Source: Moringa oleifera
Lineage: Eukaryota > Streptophyta > Magnoliopsida > Brassicales > Moringaceae
Reading direction: 5' to 3'
Length of the DNA stretch: 64,000 nucleotides
Assembly: GCA_021397835.1 (NCBI GenBank)
Contig: JAJFZO010000344.1
Span: 2,108,001 to 2,172,000, forward strand
Below are positions 11,090 through 23,545 of this stretch, one piece after another. Numbering within the stretch: position 1 is the first letter of the stretch; each line of letters starts with the position of its first letter. A program made the position numbers and the translations under genes. The notes under the pieces are model-generated. The model saw nothing but the letters and a program-made list of their open reading frames with translations. It made no database searches and was not told the origin of the DNA.

Positions 11090-12700
11090 GTTGAAATGGT
11101 AAAATTGTCAAAACATGAGAAGGGTAAAAGTAAGTGTAGAGGCATTACTTCCAGTGTAAAGGCTCGAGATTCCCTCGTTTCAAGTCCTACTAAGAATTTT
11201 AATGAAACCAAATGCTTCTAAATTAGGTGCATTATTTTACCTTACCAGGGTTCTTTTAGAGAATTGTTATCTTTGCCTTAGGATCTCCTCACTATTGGTC
11301 CTGTCTTTGTCCTTGATATTTCCCTCTTTGAGAGTTCTATGTTTGTAGTTGAAAGCCATGGTGAACCCTCATCGCTGGGGGATTTAGGGTAGGTTGATGA
11401 GTCATTATTGAGCGAGAGGACACTAAGGGCCTCTACTTGATCCTTTTTTGACTTTTGTTTGTTTTAGGGCTATGTTGAAGTATAGGCATTACCAAGGAGA
11501 TGTAGAGGATAGGTCTGATACTGACGAGAGTGGTTAGGACTAATATTAGCTTAATAAATCCTGAAGAGAGCCACCACCTTTTGCAACAAGCCAAGTCTTA
11601 GAGGAGAAGGTAGCCCACACTAAGACCCAGGTTGGGCATATGTCTTCTACTACTTTAACAACCACGATGCTAGTATTGAAGGCATCAAAGAAAAGAGGTG
11701 CGATAGGTTCTCCACCTAACCCTATAGCTAAGAAACCTTATGCTGCCCGTAAGGGAAAAAGAACATTATAGCAAAAAATAGGATTACGACAGAGTTGCTT
11801 GCTCGGCCTGAAGATTAAGGCATGTTGGATTATATCGAGGATCACCTTCAAGTCATTAAAATTACAAGGGTAAAATTTATGAAAGAGCCTAGTATGGTTA
11901 CAGCCTTTGTCGTAAGTTATTGGTGCTAGAGGATGCTGAGAAGGTTGACTAGCTAGATAATAATGACCTCTCTATAGATTGCTTAGCATCGCTGATTAAG
12001 GTAAAACTTTCACTTCCTTTTCTTTGATCGCTTTCCTTTTTTTAACTAATAGTTTCTCGTATAGGTGTATAAAGGGCCCCTAGAATGCCAGAGAAGTTAG
12101 TAAATGCCCTAAATTCTTTACTGATGCATGAGGAGAGTTCTCAAGGATGGTAAAGGCTGTAACTGAGGCCATAATGCTGCGTTATAGCTGCAAGTAAAAC
12201 TCAATGTGGTGAAGATAAAAATCATAGATCTAAAGGGTTATGTAGCCCTAAAGGAGAAGTTGATGGTCTTACATAAGAAGATTAAGGGTTTAGAATTGCA
12301 AGCCTCATTAAAATGATATATCTACTACCTTCAGAAACCCAAGTCTTAGCCATTGTGGATTACAAGGACTCAACTGATTTTAAAGAGTTGATAAATCAAT
12401 ATGCTTTGAATTTTTATTGGGTAGTTCAAACCAATATCAAGGCTGAACTAGAGGCCAATATCCTTATTTAGACTTGGCTTAAATGATGATGATAGGGATA
12501 CAAACTTAATGATAACCCTTGGGGATGCTCTTATTGTCACTCTTACTTCAAGTTTAATTGAGGTTGTGGACTTAGAGCATCAAGAAGTTGAAGTACCATT
12601 TGTGGGACTTTTCTATTGCGTCCTCATGAGTCGTCACTTACTTTACGGCCTTCAAAGTCCCTTCCTATCCTGTCTACCTTTCCTCGAGCCATAGTGCCAC
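11090..12700 (+). pseudogene. Extra ORF antisense to the Tat gag-pol (gene-23-like), decayed
   Basis: The + strand here carries broken coding-looking stretches: DLLTIGPVFVLDISLFESS (about 11278-11334), a basic segment KKRGAIGSPPNPIAKKPYAA (about 11690-11750), a coiled-coil-like run (DLKGYVALKEKLMVLHKKIK, about 12229-12290) and DSTDFKELINQYALNFYW (about 12369-12420). An intron-like segment GT...AG lies at about 12000-12064. The region sits between the integrase end of a minus-strand Tat element (13380) and the missing 3' LTR, reading the opposite way. Known Tat elements such as Grande carry an additional ORF in this place and orientation; assignment here rests on position and style, not on a search. 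It is non-functional as it stands. Confidence 0.5.
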
Positions 12701-12899
12701 TTGAGAGTTTTTGTTGCTGTTAAGGATTTAACTGTTAGTTTGTTTTTTGTTTTTGTTTTGATTGCTCTGTAAGCATATTTGTTTGGATAAGGCAACAATG
12801 ATGTTTTTGCTTTTTAGCTTTGTTTATAATAATTCTTTTCACAAATAAATAGCCTATTGTGATAAGGTTAAGGCTGTATTTTTTACTTAATTATGTAGT

Positions 12900-13200
12900 A
12901 GGTTAAAAATTTACTTTCAAAGGTCTAAGTCTAACCATGCATCATGACCAAGAAAAAAATTTTGTAGCCCTGCCTAACTATGAGGCAAGATTGAAGAGTC
13001 ATCTTAATGGGTTTGAGTTCGGCTATATATCTGAAAATTTTATGACCTTAGCTAACTATGTGGCAGGTTTAAAGAGTTAGTGCAATATGTCATAGCCTTG
13101 CCAATATTTTATAGCTGGGTCAAACTCTATAGCAACCATGGCACTGCTTAACTATAGGGCTAGAAACTATGGCACTACTCGACTATGTGGCAAGAATAAT
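12900..13200. repeat. Short degenerate repeats between the extra ORF and integrase
   Basis: Variants of the phrase ctaactatgtggcaag recur at least five times in about 300 bp (for example near 12975, 13050, 13145, 13185). This lies in the probable 3' untranslated part of the Tat element, a place where such elements often carry tandem repeats. Confidence 0.45.
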
Positions 13201-13379
13201 ATTAATGTACTTGATCATTATTAACTAATTATACTAAAAAGCATTTATAAGTGGCCAAAACCCAAAAGTAAAAAAAGTTAAAAGAGACGTTTAGAAGTTT
13301 TGGTGTACAAAATCATGAATATGCAAACTAAAATAATGCATAAGCAACTGTACAAAAATTAAGCATAAAACCTCTACAA

Positions 13380-16300
13380 GTTATGGGCATGCAAGGTTTG
13401 AGGCAACTTATCCCATTCCATAATTTCTCAAGTGTATGTACCTAGGTGTCAGACGGCCCAAACCCCGTATAGCCTTTCCTAATTTACAGCGAACTTCCTA
13501 GTGTGTTGTAGCGACACACTTATAGATACCCAACATAAAATAAGATCTCCTAGGTTAAAGTAAAGGTTCTTGGCCTTTTTATTGTAAAATTTGGTAGCTT
13601 GAAATTGTGTAATTGCTATGTTAATTATGATCTTATGTCATATTTCATTAACCAAGTCCAACTGAGTCACCAAGTTATCATTATTGCATACTTTTTTTGA
13701 AGTTTGTTGCTTTGGTAATCGGTGCGTTAATTTCAACTAGGATGACTACTTTTGATCTATAAGTCATGTGAAATGGTGTTTCTCTAGTGATGGCGTGATG
13801 TATAGTTTGATAGGCCCATAAAATTCTCAAGAGTTGATCTGTTAAAGCTTCTTTGGCATGTTTTAGGCAAACCTTGAAGGCCTTGATAATTGTTCAGTTC
13901 ATCACCTTTGGTTTGCCTATTACTTTATAAATATTTAATAGATGTCTGCCTGTGCTGAATTTTAAGCTCTTGGCACGTTTAGAAAATTTAGCACCCTCAA
14001 ACTGCATGTCATTGTCCGAAATAATGATATGTGGGACATTGAACTTGCATATAATGTTTATATACACAAAATCCTAACATTTCTTGTTTGTTATTTACAT
14101 CAAAGGTTTTGCGTCGACCTACTTTATGAAATAGTCATTTGCTATAATGGTGAATCATCTCTGTCCAAAGGTAGGTATGAGAGGATTAACTAAGTCAATC
14201 CTTTATTGAGTGAAAGGCCATGGACTAGTGATTGAGCTCAATGGCAGTGCTAACAGCCTTGGTATGTTGTCGTAAAGCTAGCATTTTCGATATTTTTTGA
14301 TGAATACTTCAACTTATCTTGCCAGATCTATCAATCAATATTTTAACTTCAATATTTTGAATGCCAAAGTGCTCATTCCTTCGTGGTTTTTTGCAAATTC
14401 CTTCATGGACTTCTGTGAATATAAGGTTGCTTATTTTTATTGATGCACCATAAATGTGGTATAGTGACGAAAAGCTTATAGAGTTTCCCATTAATGATGA
14501 TAAATTTACTGACCTTGGCTCGTAACTTAAGGAACTCCTTTAGGTCAGTTGGGAGGGTTCCATAAATGATGCATTCCAATAGAGGTGTCATTTAGGATTC
14601 AACATGGCTAACTTGACATAACTTTTTTGACTTTTGATTGTTGACAAAGGATTAACACGTTCTTGAAAACTCTACCCTGGCTCAGGCTTCCTTTTAGTTG
14701 CTAATTTTGCTAGGACATCCATGTACATATTTTTTGTTATAAGAAAAGTTAGTCACTATACAATACTCAAACGACTATTCACTGCTTTCTTGACATGTCT
14801 AACTGAGTTTCACAGCTTTTTCGACATGTCTAACTATGTTTCCACCCTTGGTGTTGTACTCTTCCCTAATCTGCTTCACCACTAAGTTGGAACCACTATT
14901 CACTGCCACGCATTTGACCTCAATGTTTTTGACTAGCTACAGCCTTGCTTATTGGCTTTATACTTGGCTTCATTATTTATTATGAGGAACTGAAGATCCA
15001 AAGCATATCTAACCACAATATCACTAAAGGATGAGAGGGAGACTTGTTAGATATGGCTTGATTTACTCAAAGGCCTATTGGAATTCGATAGCCCAATCAA
15101 ACTAACTCCCTTGACATAATATCTTGAAGAATAGTAGGCTTTTCTTAATGGATCTTATGATAAACCTGTTTAGGATTGTTAGTTTGCATATCATGTTGTA
15201 CTTCTTAAATGTTTTTAGAAGGCAACATGTCTATTATCATAGTGATTTTTATAAGATTTGCTTCGATTTTATGAGTTATAATCATGAAGTCCAAGAACTT
15301 CTTGATTAAACATACACTTCTTAGGATTAAGTTACATGCCATACTTTTGTAATAGTTGGAATACCTCCTAAGGTCAACAATGTGTGCCACCTTGTTACGA
15401 CTCTTCATGATCGTGTGATCAACATGAACTTCACTTATCTTTTCTTGATTGTATGTGTCTATTGATATTTAATTACAGCCCGAAAAGGCATCCATGAAAC
15501 TTGACAACTGGTGTATGGCAAAGAGAAGGTATAAGTCTTTTAGATAAGCCTTGTTAAGACTAGTAAAATTCGTACATGATGCACCATTTTCTATTTAGTT
15601 TTTTGACCATCATAACATTGGCAAGCTAATATGGTTAGCACACTTCCCTTATGAACTTAGCCACTTAGTTTACTAACTTCTTCATTAATGGTTGCCTATC
15701 TTTTGAGGCATAAAGACTTATTTCTTTTGACGTATGAGCTTTGCTATTGGGTTTACTGTCAAAATATGAGTGATGACCTAAGGGTTGATGCCTGACATGT
15801 CTACTATGACTAAGTAAAGACATCAACGTTTTTTTCTAGTTAATCGACCAAAAATAGGTAGAAGTCTAATGCCAGTTTGCACCATTTTCCTTGAATCCAT
15901 TATGATAACTTCTAATTATTCCATCGACTCTCCCTTATGGGTGTTTCCCTTGAAGTCCATGCCTCTTAGCTGACACACCCTTGTTTTCAACTGTTGTTTC
16001 TTCACCATGGTGGCATATACTATTGTGCAGCCTCAATGTTCCTTTACACTTCCCTTATCTTAGCCAACGTAGGGAAATGAAACAGTAGGCTATAAGATAC
16101 CATTATATTCCTAAAGTCGTTAAGCGTGATCTTTCCTAAAATAATGTTATAAGTAGATGGTAGATTGACTAATTAAAAGGTTCTCATTTTATACTTGATA
16201 TGGTTTGAAGCCCAGGGGTTACCGAGAATGACAATCCCTTTAATGTGGATCAATTCTCTTAAGAATCCATACAACACAATAGCATATGGCTGAAGGTCTT

Positions 16301-16520
16301 CCCTGGTGGACCCCATCCTCGTGAAAGTGTTAGAGATCACTACTCGACTAACCTGTCAGTGTCAACAAGACCTTTTCACGATACATCCATCAATCATTAT
16401 ATCAATAGCCATGACCTTGTTGTTATGCTTGAGTAATGTTACCACATCCACTTCAAAGAACATAATGGGTAGTAGTTACTTTATGGTCAAGGCACTCATT
16501 ATCTTAATTTTGACTTTTTT
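13380..16520 (-). mobile_element. Tat-lineage Ty3/gypsy pol remnant (protease, RT, RNase H, integrase)
   Basis: Reading the minus strand from high to low coordinates: protease-end motif PSTYNIILGKITLNDFRN (about 16160-16100); the C-terminal RT block LDFMIITHKIEANLIKI (within 15205-15408); the RNase H-integrase linker GTLPTDLKEFLKLRAK (within 14403-14591) followed by FTEVHEGICKKP; integrase core TDNGMQFEGAKF (about 14020-13985) and ILWAYQTIHHAITRETPFH (about 13830-13770); and the integrase C-terminus around GTYTLE (about 13440). This gene order and these motifs are those of Tat-type elements. Every domain has stops or shifts, so the element is dead. Confidence 0.85.
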
Positions 16521-16559
16521 TTAGGGTCTCAATATAGGCTGAAGGTCTCGTCCTCCTGA

Positions 16560-18160
16560 TATAACCTCGATAGGCAAAGGTTAGGTGGTCTCTGATTCAC
16601 GAGTGGTATAGGGGTCACCATTGGTTGAATTCCAAGTTAAATAAGAGGTGGTGGGGATAAATCCCTTTTAAGTCTTGGTACATTTTCTTAGGTTTGAATT
16701 GGTCGATACCCTTAGGTTAAGCTAGTTGTTTTATGATGTCACAATGGCAACAAACTCTTTTTCTTCCTAATACCTGATTCCTTGACATCATTTCATAAGT
16801 ATCCAGCTCTGATTAAATTTTCAATTTTGTTCTTCAGTGGATAACTATCCTCGGTATCATGGTTATAGCCCCAGTGAAAATAATAGTATCTATCAGGGTA
16901 TCACTTAGTTTGGGAGTGCATTAGTTGTAGTCATCTCAACAATTTATGATCATAAACATTCATGAGGATTTGCTTCTTATTGGTACGTAAAGCCGTATAC
17001 ACCCATTTTGCATGATCTCTAAGCCTAGTCTTATTACCTCGATCCTCTTTCGACTTTTCTTTTTAAGTCAGGGATCTAATAGTTAGTGTCAAGAGGTGGT
17101 ACAGGCAATCTAATAGGGAGACTTTACTTTTTCTCTTTTTAAAGGCCTCTTTAACTTGAGCAATATTTTTTACCCTATCCAACAAAGATGCATATGATTT
17201 TAGTCCCTGAGCTACTACCGTTTGAAAAAACAAGGATGGTTGAAACCCAACTAGGAAAGTGGGGACTTACTAAGCCTCACAATTAAACCTCTTTTAAGTA
17301 TTCACATATCTGATCTGTTTTTTGCTAGATAGCTCATAAATCATTTAAAGTCCTTTTTGGATTTTGCGTGCGAACTTGGTGACCACACAATATCATGAAC
17401 TTTTGGAAGGAACTTATGGACCTAGGTTTAAGTGAGTGGTATCAGTCCAACACATGCCCAACAAAAGAAAGGGGGAACAATTTGCAATGCCTGGTATCAC
17501 TGGCTCTTAATAGCAGCAAAGCATCCTTAAATCTTTTAACATGAATCGAAGGATCCGTTATCCCATCGTAACTCTAGATTTAGGTTTTTTTTTTTTCTTA
17601 TCATTTCTAGAACTAGCTCGTCCATGACGGTTTTGAAGAAAAAGGGATTAGTCTCTAATGTCAGATTGGGTTTGGCATATTAGCTTGTTTCATCTTTTGA
17701 TATTCTTCATGCAACTGTTAGACTTTCTGCCATAGCTTTCCTGCCCCTATTAGGGATATCTTTGGTGCTTACACCGTTTATTTGGTTAGGGCCTGTTTGT
17801 TACTTAGATGCACGGATCGAAGAAAGTTGTGGGCTTAGGGAGACTAATCGAGGATGAGGACTCATCGCAAAAGACTTACCATGGTGCTCAATGTAAATAG
17901 TGTTGCCGCTAAACATTGTAACTAGTGTTGTTGGTATGTGATTTTCCTTTGTAGCTCTTTTATTTGCTTTTGTTGAGACTTGAACAAGCAGCGTTTTTCC
18001 TCTAATTATGGCTACAGTACATGATGTTGAGCTATTGATGCCATATTAGAAAAAACAACGTTGAACGCTTAGGGGGGTCATTTGTGATCATATATTCCTC
18101 TAAGTAGCTACCAAGTGGTTAAAGTGATTCCTTCTAAGTGGCATGGCTCTTTGTTTTAAC
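16560..18160 (-). mobile_element. Tat element gag remnant
   Basis: The minus strand at about 17560-17290 reads ITDPSIHVKRFKDALLLLRA and then WYHSLKPRSISSFQKFM (the Trp position is now a stop in the first reading), the typical capsid-domain pattern of Tat gag. It lies between the primer-binding site and pol, as expected. It is broken by stops. Confidence 0.75.
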
Positions 18161-18163
18161 TTT

Positions 18164-18179
18164 CCCAATGACGACGCCA
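18164..18179 (-). other. Tat primer-binding site (tRNA-Asp type)
   Basis: The minus strand reads TGGCGTCGTCATTGGG two to three bases after the LTR end TGTCAACA. Many Tat and Athila elements have TGGCGCCGT... at this point, complementary to the 3' end of tRNA-Asp. One CpG change (GCC to GTC) looks like methylation decay. Confidence 0.7.
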
Positions 18180-18181
18180 AT

Positions 18182-18766
18182 TGTTGACACTCAAAGTCTG
18201 CTTCACTTTATTAGAGATTAAAGTAGGACCATCTCACCTACAAAAGTGGATACCTCCGATGCTCAAGTCGGTTTTGTATAAATATATGTAAGAGACAAGG
18301 AGAAGGTATAAAGAAGGGGTGTGTGTGTAAGGAAGAAAGGGAAAGAGAGATCCTTTTTGTAGGAAATACTTAGTTGTTTATAATGTTACGAGCTTTTCTT
18401 CAGGTTCGGGAGGTTTTCTTTCATGGAGGTATCTCCTACAAGATTTAAGACAAATTTTGTGGAGAGATATCAAGGAACCCTTTATAATGGTCATAAATGG
18501 TAAGGAAAATTAAAGGTTGTAACGGCCTAATAAAATTATTTTTAACTCTTGGTATCTTTATAACTTTTAACGATATGTCGGACTACATAGTGTCAAAATT
18601 ATTTTTTAACTCTTGTAAGTGTCAAAATTATAAACCGAGTTGCATGATGGTAGCAGATCTATTGAAAGTATGATGACATATCTATCGAAAGTCTAAAAGA
18701 ATCTTGCTTGGCCAGAGCTAATGTCAAGTCAGTTATGGGTATAATAAGAAACCTATCAAAACTTCA
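18182..18766 (-). mobile_element. 5' LTR of the Tat element (outer edge approximate)
   Basis: The inner edge is clear: on the minus strand the LTR ends GTGTCAACA just before the primer-binding site, so on the + strand it starts TGTTGACAC at 18182. A TATA-like stretch lies near 18280-18290. The outer end is a guess based on a terminal TG on the minus strand (TGAAGTTTTGATAGG). I could not find a matching second LTR near 11000. Confidence 0.55.
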
Positions 18767-19559
18767 CCTATATGAATATAGAAATGGTGTCTCTTTGGTT
18801 TATAGATATTTTTTTAAGAAAATAATAAAATTTATTATAAAATAAAAAATATATTATATTATAATATATTATAATTAAGATAATTAATTTTTTTATTTTA
18901 ATAAATATAAATAAAAATGTGCTTGTCATAAAGAGTCTTGTATGCTTCTCGCCCAAATCTTATTAAAAATGAAAGCAGAAGGATTGGTTCCAATCAATAA
19001 TATGAAATTATTACCCATGCACATTCTACATTTTCTTCCTGGTTGTTGGTAGTAAGTACAATTCAAATAATTTATGCAGCTTCAACATCTTCTGGACAAG
19101 ATGTAGTCAATTGACTAACCCTCACATCACAATCTATTTCGGAATTGTAATATTAGGATGGTCTCAAACATGGATAGGAAAGAAAATTAAAAGATTTGAC
19201 GTTCACAAATCAAGTAGCAATCTTTTGTAAAGTTGCAATCCTATTGAACAAATGTAATTTTCTTCAATTTGATTACAAATGAAAAGGTTAACCATGTACA
19301 AGTGCATCCACTCATCTACGTATTTATATACTATAAGTAGATGATTGTAAGACATGATTTATATCAACTTTATTTCCTTCCGCATTCTTCAAACTGGTTC
19401 TCGGCCTTCTTATGTCTTCCAGATAACTTGTTCTTGATATAGAGAGCAATATCACTTTTTAGTGTTCTCCACGCCTTAAAACCTTTGTTCGTGTTTTTAT
19501 TCCACAAATATTTCTACATTACAAGGACACTTATCAACTAAACAAGGAAAAACGATGAA
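18767..19559. other. Spacer, no gene seen
   Basis: AT-rich just after the LTR (18800-18910), then mixed sequence. No open frame with recognisable content and no RNA gene seen. Confidence 0.4.
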
Positions 19560-19668
19560 GAGGAGGAACCACCTTTGAGCTTCTGAGAAGCGATATTGAC
19601 TTTCCAAAGTCTGTTTATTGCTTTGTTGAAGTTGAGAGAATGGAGAGAGCCGCAAAGGCAGAGGCCAT
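19560..19668 (-). pseudogene. Possible 5' relic of a plastid-targeted protein gene
   Basis: On the minus strand an ATG at 19668 starts MASAFAALSILSTSTKQ and then a stop. Past a small shift, the sequence FGKSISLLRSSKVVPP follows. The start (Met-Ala-Ser, then Ser/Ala/Leu-rich, then basic residues) is what chloroplast transit peptides look like, and three GGCCCA motifs lie 240-320 bp upstream on the same strand sense. No further exons were found before 18900. I do not recognise the protein. It may be a truncated first exon or chance. Confidence 0.25.
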
Positions 19669-19904
19669 CGGGAGTCAGACTTCTTTATTATGTTCTATTC
19701 AGAGTCTCTGGCTTCTTCTGCTCCAGTAAATTGTGTTCGAAATGCTCTGGTGCTTCTTTTCAATTTTCCATTCATGGTGGTCGTCTTGTTAAAGTTACGA
19801 TTCTTGACTGGTGGTGGTGGGTATCAGATATAGATCCGATGGTGCGTGGCTGGCGTGGCTAGGGCAGGCAGGAAAGTGAACCACATGGACTTTCGGAACT
19901 GAAA

Positions 19905-19987
19905 GGCCCACCCTAAGGGATAGAAAAGGCCCACTCTTGCAGGCTCAAATAATCAACCATTAGCCTTACTTCGCCTGGAATGGCCCA
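19905..19987 (-). promoter_or_regulatory. Cluster of three TGGGCC/GGCCCA (site II-like) motifs
   Basis: GGCCCA occurs at 19905-19910, 19928-19933 and 19982-19987. Such TGGGCC elements are typical of promoters of housekeeping, ribosomal and organelle-related nuclear genes in plants. They may be the promoter of the relic at 19560-19668. Confidence 0.4.
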
Positions 19988-19989
19988 CA

Positions 19990-21300
19990 GCATTAGAGAT
20001 TGGACTTTGTTGTTAACACTGAATTTTTTTTATGATACCCAACAAATGTTTAACAAAATAACTTCACGGCAGATTTTCTGATTTGTAAAATCTCAACCAC
20101 ATCCTTATTAATTGGAATTTAGACATTTGTTAGACAACATTACAGATAGATGAGCAAAAAGAAAGGCAGAAGATAAGTAATGAAAAAGAAAGGAAACAGG
20201 CCAAAAAAAAAAAGAAAAGAAAAAAGACCCAATGGCTCTGATTTGGTCACTATTTTTTTCATGGAAGACGACCGGCTTATGGCAGAGGAAGGCAGCAAGA
20301 GTTCATCTACCAACCAACGGGGTAGTCCAAAATAGAGAATAAACAAAAGAAATAAAAAAAAAGACTATTAATTTGTGAGCCCATAAATCTCAGAAAAAAA
20401 AAGAAAAAAGAAAATGTGTTCCCTGCCATCTCTTATTAAAAGAATTCGATGCAATTAAAGTATGGGTTTTAGGTATTCATAACTTTCCTTTCCGCACGAA
20501 AGTTTCAAAGTTTGGACTCTGAAAAAACCAACCCTATCACCATATGTGACTTGAAAATTGAAATAGGCCTTGGAGGAGGCAAAATTGCTTTTACCAAGAC
20601 CCACCCAATGCCAATAAAGGGGATCAGTCCTCCACGTACAGAACTGGCTTTGCGTTGTGGCATCCACAATTCACTGTCCAGTGCAGTGCCACGCTTCCTA
20701 CTTCATTCATAGAAAACCACAATTTGCCCATTTCCATCCGCCAACCAATTACATGTTCTGAGACAACGTTACTTTTCCCGATGCAGTACTGTTTTCAAAT
20801 TTGAACAAGATATGGAGAAATATGATCAATATATATCAAACTAGCAAATCAAACATGTTTACTTGAATGTTAACTAAAAGTCCACTACAGACCAAGTAAT
20901 AGTAAGAGCAACAAGAACCGATGTTGTACTGCAGTGGCTATGTGGGTAGAAAGTGAACAAGTGGCTAGGTGGCAGCCCGGCCGCTAGTGGTAATGCCACT
21001 GGGATCATTGCAATAATTTATTCACCGTCAAGAGAAAGACCCACCACTTCTCGTTCCTTTGTCAAGGGTTAGCCTAGTTTGGGATTTTAAAGCCTAAACG
21101 AGGTTGGTTTAAATCTCAGACAATGTATAGCCAATGAATTGGATCAAAAAGTATGGCTTCCCTTGTTACTTGTGCAAATCATCTATACATTATGTGGAGA
21201 TTAAATGGATGAATCAACTCATTTATTATTTAAAATAAAAATGAAATAGTAAAACACAATTATTTAAAAATTTATAATACAAATAAAATATTAAATTTAT
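19990..21300. other. Spacer with mixed composition, no gene recognised
   Basis: Open frames of about 66-70 codons overlap on both strands at 20455-20712, but neither shows a family motif. Poly-A-rich tracts occur at 20200-20400. Confidence 0.35.
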
Positions 21301-21350
21301 TCATGTTTATATATTAATATATTATTCATGTTTATATATTAATATATTAT
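21301..21350 (+). repeat. Perfect 25-bp tandem duplication
   Basis: The 25-mer beginning tcatgtttatatattaat occurs twice head-to-tail with no difference (21301-21325 and 21326-21350), so the duplication is young. Confidence 0.9.
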
Positions 21351-21588
21351 GCCAGTGGTTTTAGCCTGCAATGTTGATCAATTTGATTCGCCCTTTTAGT
21401 TTATAGTTTATTTGCAATATTTGATCTAATTTAACAGCCAGAGTTTAAAATTGGCATTTCTTCTAACTGGAAAAATTAGGTTCAACTTATTTAAAGTCAA
21501 GCTAAATTCAAGCTGGGTCTTAAGCAAAATTAATTATTTCCAAATGCTCAATATGAATATCTAGAAGAACATCAAACATCTTACACTA

Positions 21589-22535
21589 GGGGTAAGCAAA
21601 AACCTCCTTAAATGGATCAAATCTAATCAAACTCTTGATTTTGGATTGGTTTGGTTTGAGTTTTTTTTTTTTAAAACAATTTTGATTCGATTTGGGTTAT
21701 TAACTCGAATCATCGATCAAGTCGAAATACTAAAAAATCAATCAAAACCTAACTGAATATATCTGAATTTATCAAATTCTATTAGTGAGTTCGTAAAATC
21801 ATTGTGCTGTCAACCCTATCTGATAATACATAAGTATATACACAAATAAATAATTCAAACCCTAATTTTTCATACTTCCTTCTTCTTAAGTTCTTCCTCC
21901 TTTCTTTCTTTGTTTCTTCAAATCAAGATTCAAGTTTTCTTCTCTCATTTTAAGTAAATTATTTTTCTATGAATTTAGTCATTTTTTATATATTTATTTG
22001 TTTATGTTAATAGTAAAAAGTAAATATAATCTTTTTTTTTTTTAATTTTATGTTTGTTGAATTCATATGTCACCTTTTCTTGACAATAACTTATTGATGA
22101 TAGATCTTTTTTCTTCTTTCAAAGCAAAAGGTATATCTTTCTTGTTAGTGTGAATTAATTTTTATGTTCAAATTTTTTATTTTTATTTATTAATTTAAAT
22201 GTATAATTTGCCTATACTTATTTTTTTTAATGTATGTTTTAGGACAATTCACTGAAATTTAGAGGATGATTGTCAAAATGTTAAGATAATTATTTTTCAA
22301 GATTTAGAATGTTTAGGATAGACAATTTTGTTATTTTGACTTTACTTTTAAGTAATTTGGTTTAAATATTACATGTTTTGAAATTTAGATTAAAATATCA
22401 TTTTTATTTATTTAAAAACGATCAAATCCAATTGAGTCTACTTGAACCAAAACTTGTTTGGTTTGGTTTGATTTTTTCAATATCATTGTGGTTTAAATAT
22501 GGATTATTTCGAACCAAGTAATCATCCTCCTTATC
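21589..22535. mobile_element. Candidate hAT-like non-autonomous element
   Basis: It begins GGGGTAAGCAAAAACC and ends near GTAATCATCCTCC, with runs rich in ttggtttggttt near both ends, a style common in plant hAT-type MITEs. It is flanked by TTACACTA (21581-21588) and TTAAACTA (22536-22543), a possible 8-bp target duplication with one mismatch. The terminal inverted repeats are weak and there is no transposase. Confidence 0.4.
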
Positions 22536-22849
22536 TTAAACTAAGTATTTTACTTTTATTTTATATCAAGTTTTAAATTTTTTAGCCAAAGTTACTTCTG
22601 TGACATTTTTTAAAATATGTTGTAATTAAATATAGTAACTTAAGTGAATCATAAATAACTATGAAATTTTGGTTAAATGCCTTGAAAAATTACTTTTAAG
22701 ATTACAGTTCTCGAGTTACTCGAATTAAAATATTATTTTTAAGAAAAAAGTGATAAAATTTTGAATAATACACCAAACATCAACTTAAATATTGATGTTC
22801 AAAAAGTACTATAGATATTTAATTTTACCTAAATTGGTTTAATGGATAT

Positions 22850-23420
22850 TTGGTAATTGTTATTGGGTTAATAAAAATATAAAAATAAAAACCTAAGAAG
22901 AACAGATAAACAAACAGAATAATAATAAGAAAATAAAAAAATTGGAGGCACTTATTACATGCAAACACTTGTTGCTCAAGCAGCTTGCATGCAGCCACTT
23001 GCTCCACCCTTGCAAGCAGTAACCTGCTGCCTGCAGATAGCAATTTGTTGTTGCACCCCAAGCCAAAAATAGGGTCTATAAATACCCTCTTTTGACCAAA
23101 TAACGGGAGGAGAAAATTATGGAAGAAAATTTTTCTAGGCAAAGGAAGAAAAGTTTTCTCAGAGAAAAAAAAAAATAAAAGAAAAGGGTTCTCAGAGGAG
23201 AAGAGGGAAGTGGCTCTTGAAAGAAAAGAAAGAAGTGGTTCTTGCTTGAAAGGAAAAAGAAGAAATTGCTTCTTGAATGAATGAACCCCATTTTTATTCT
23301 GGGAGAGTAAAGTAACATTTTTATTCTCATGCACATTCATTTTATTTTTCTTTGGTATTCATCGTGTACACAAACGCATACTTCACATCTCGATTTTGGT
23401 ATTTCTATTTCTTTTACATT
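22850..23420 (+). promoter_or_regulatory. TATA-bearing promoter- or LTR-like segment
   Basis: A clean TATAAATA box (23077-23084) in the context agggtctataaataccctc is followed by a purine-rich leader (about 23100-23290). The upstream part is less AT-rich than its surroundings and holds repeated gcttgcatgcagccacttgc-like words. This looks like an LTR promoter or an orphan gene promoter. LTR ends were not found. The 171-codon minus-strand frame across it is low-complexity and not a gene. Confidence 0.35.
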
Positions 23421-23459
23421 TTTTCTTCAATATCAACCCGTATGCTATATTAAGAGTAT

Positions 23460-23545
23460 CGTGTGTGGTGTGGTGTGTGAAAATAAATATCAAAAAACGA
23501 TAATAAAATAAACTATGTAATGTAGTGTGGTGTGTATGTGAGGGT
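23460..23545 (+). repeat. GTGTG-rich low-complexity tract
   Basis: Repeated tgtggtgtg words at 23460-23480 and again at 23525-23540. Simple sequence. Confidence 0.6.

Noticed and set aside
22825..23340. 171-codon minus-strand frame, the second longest open frame in the window
   Set aside because: The translation is low-complexity Phe/Leu-rich, arising from purine-rich DNA downstream of a TATA box on the other strand.
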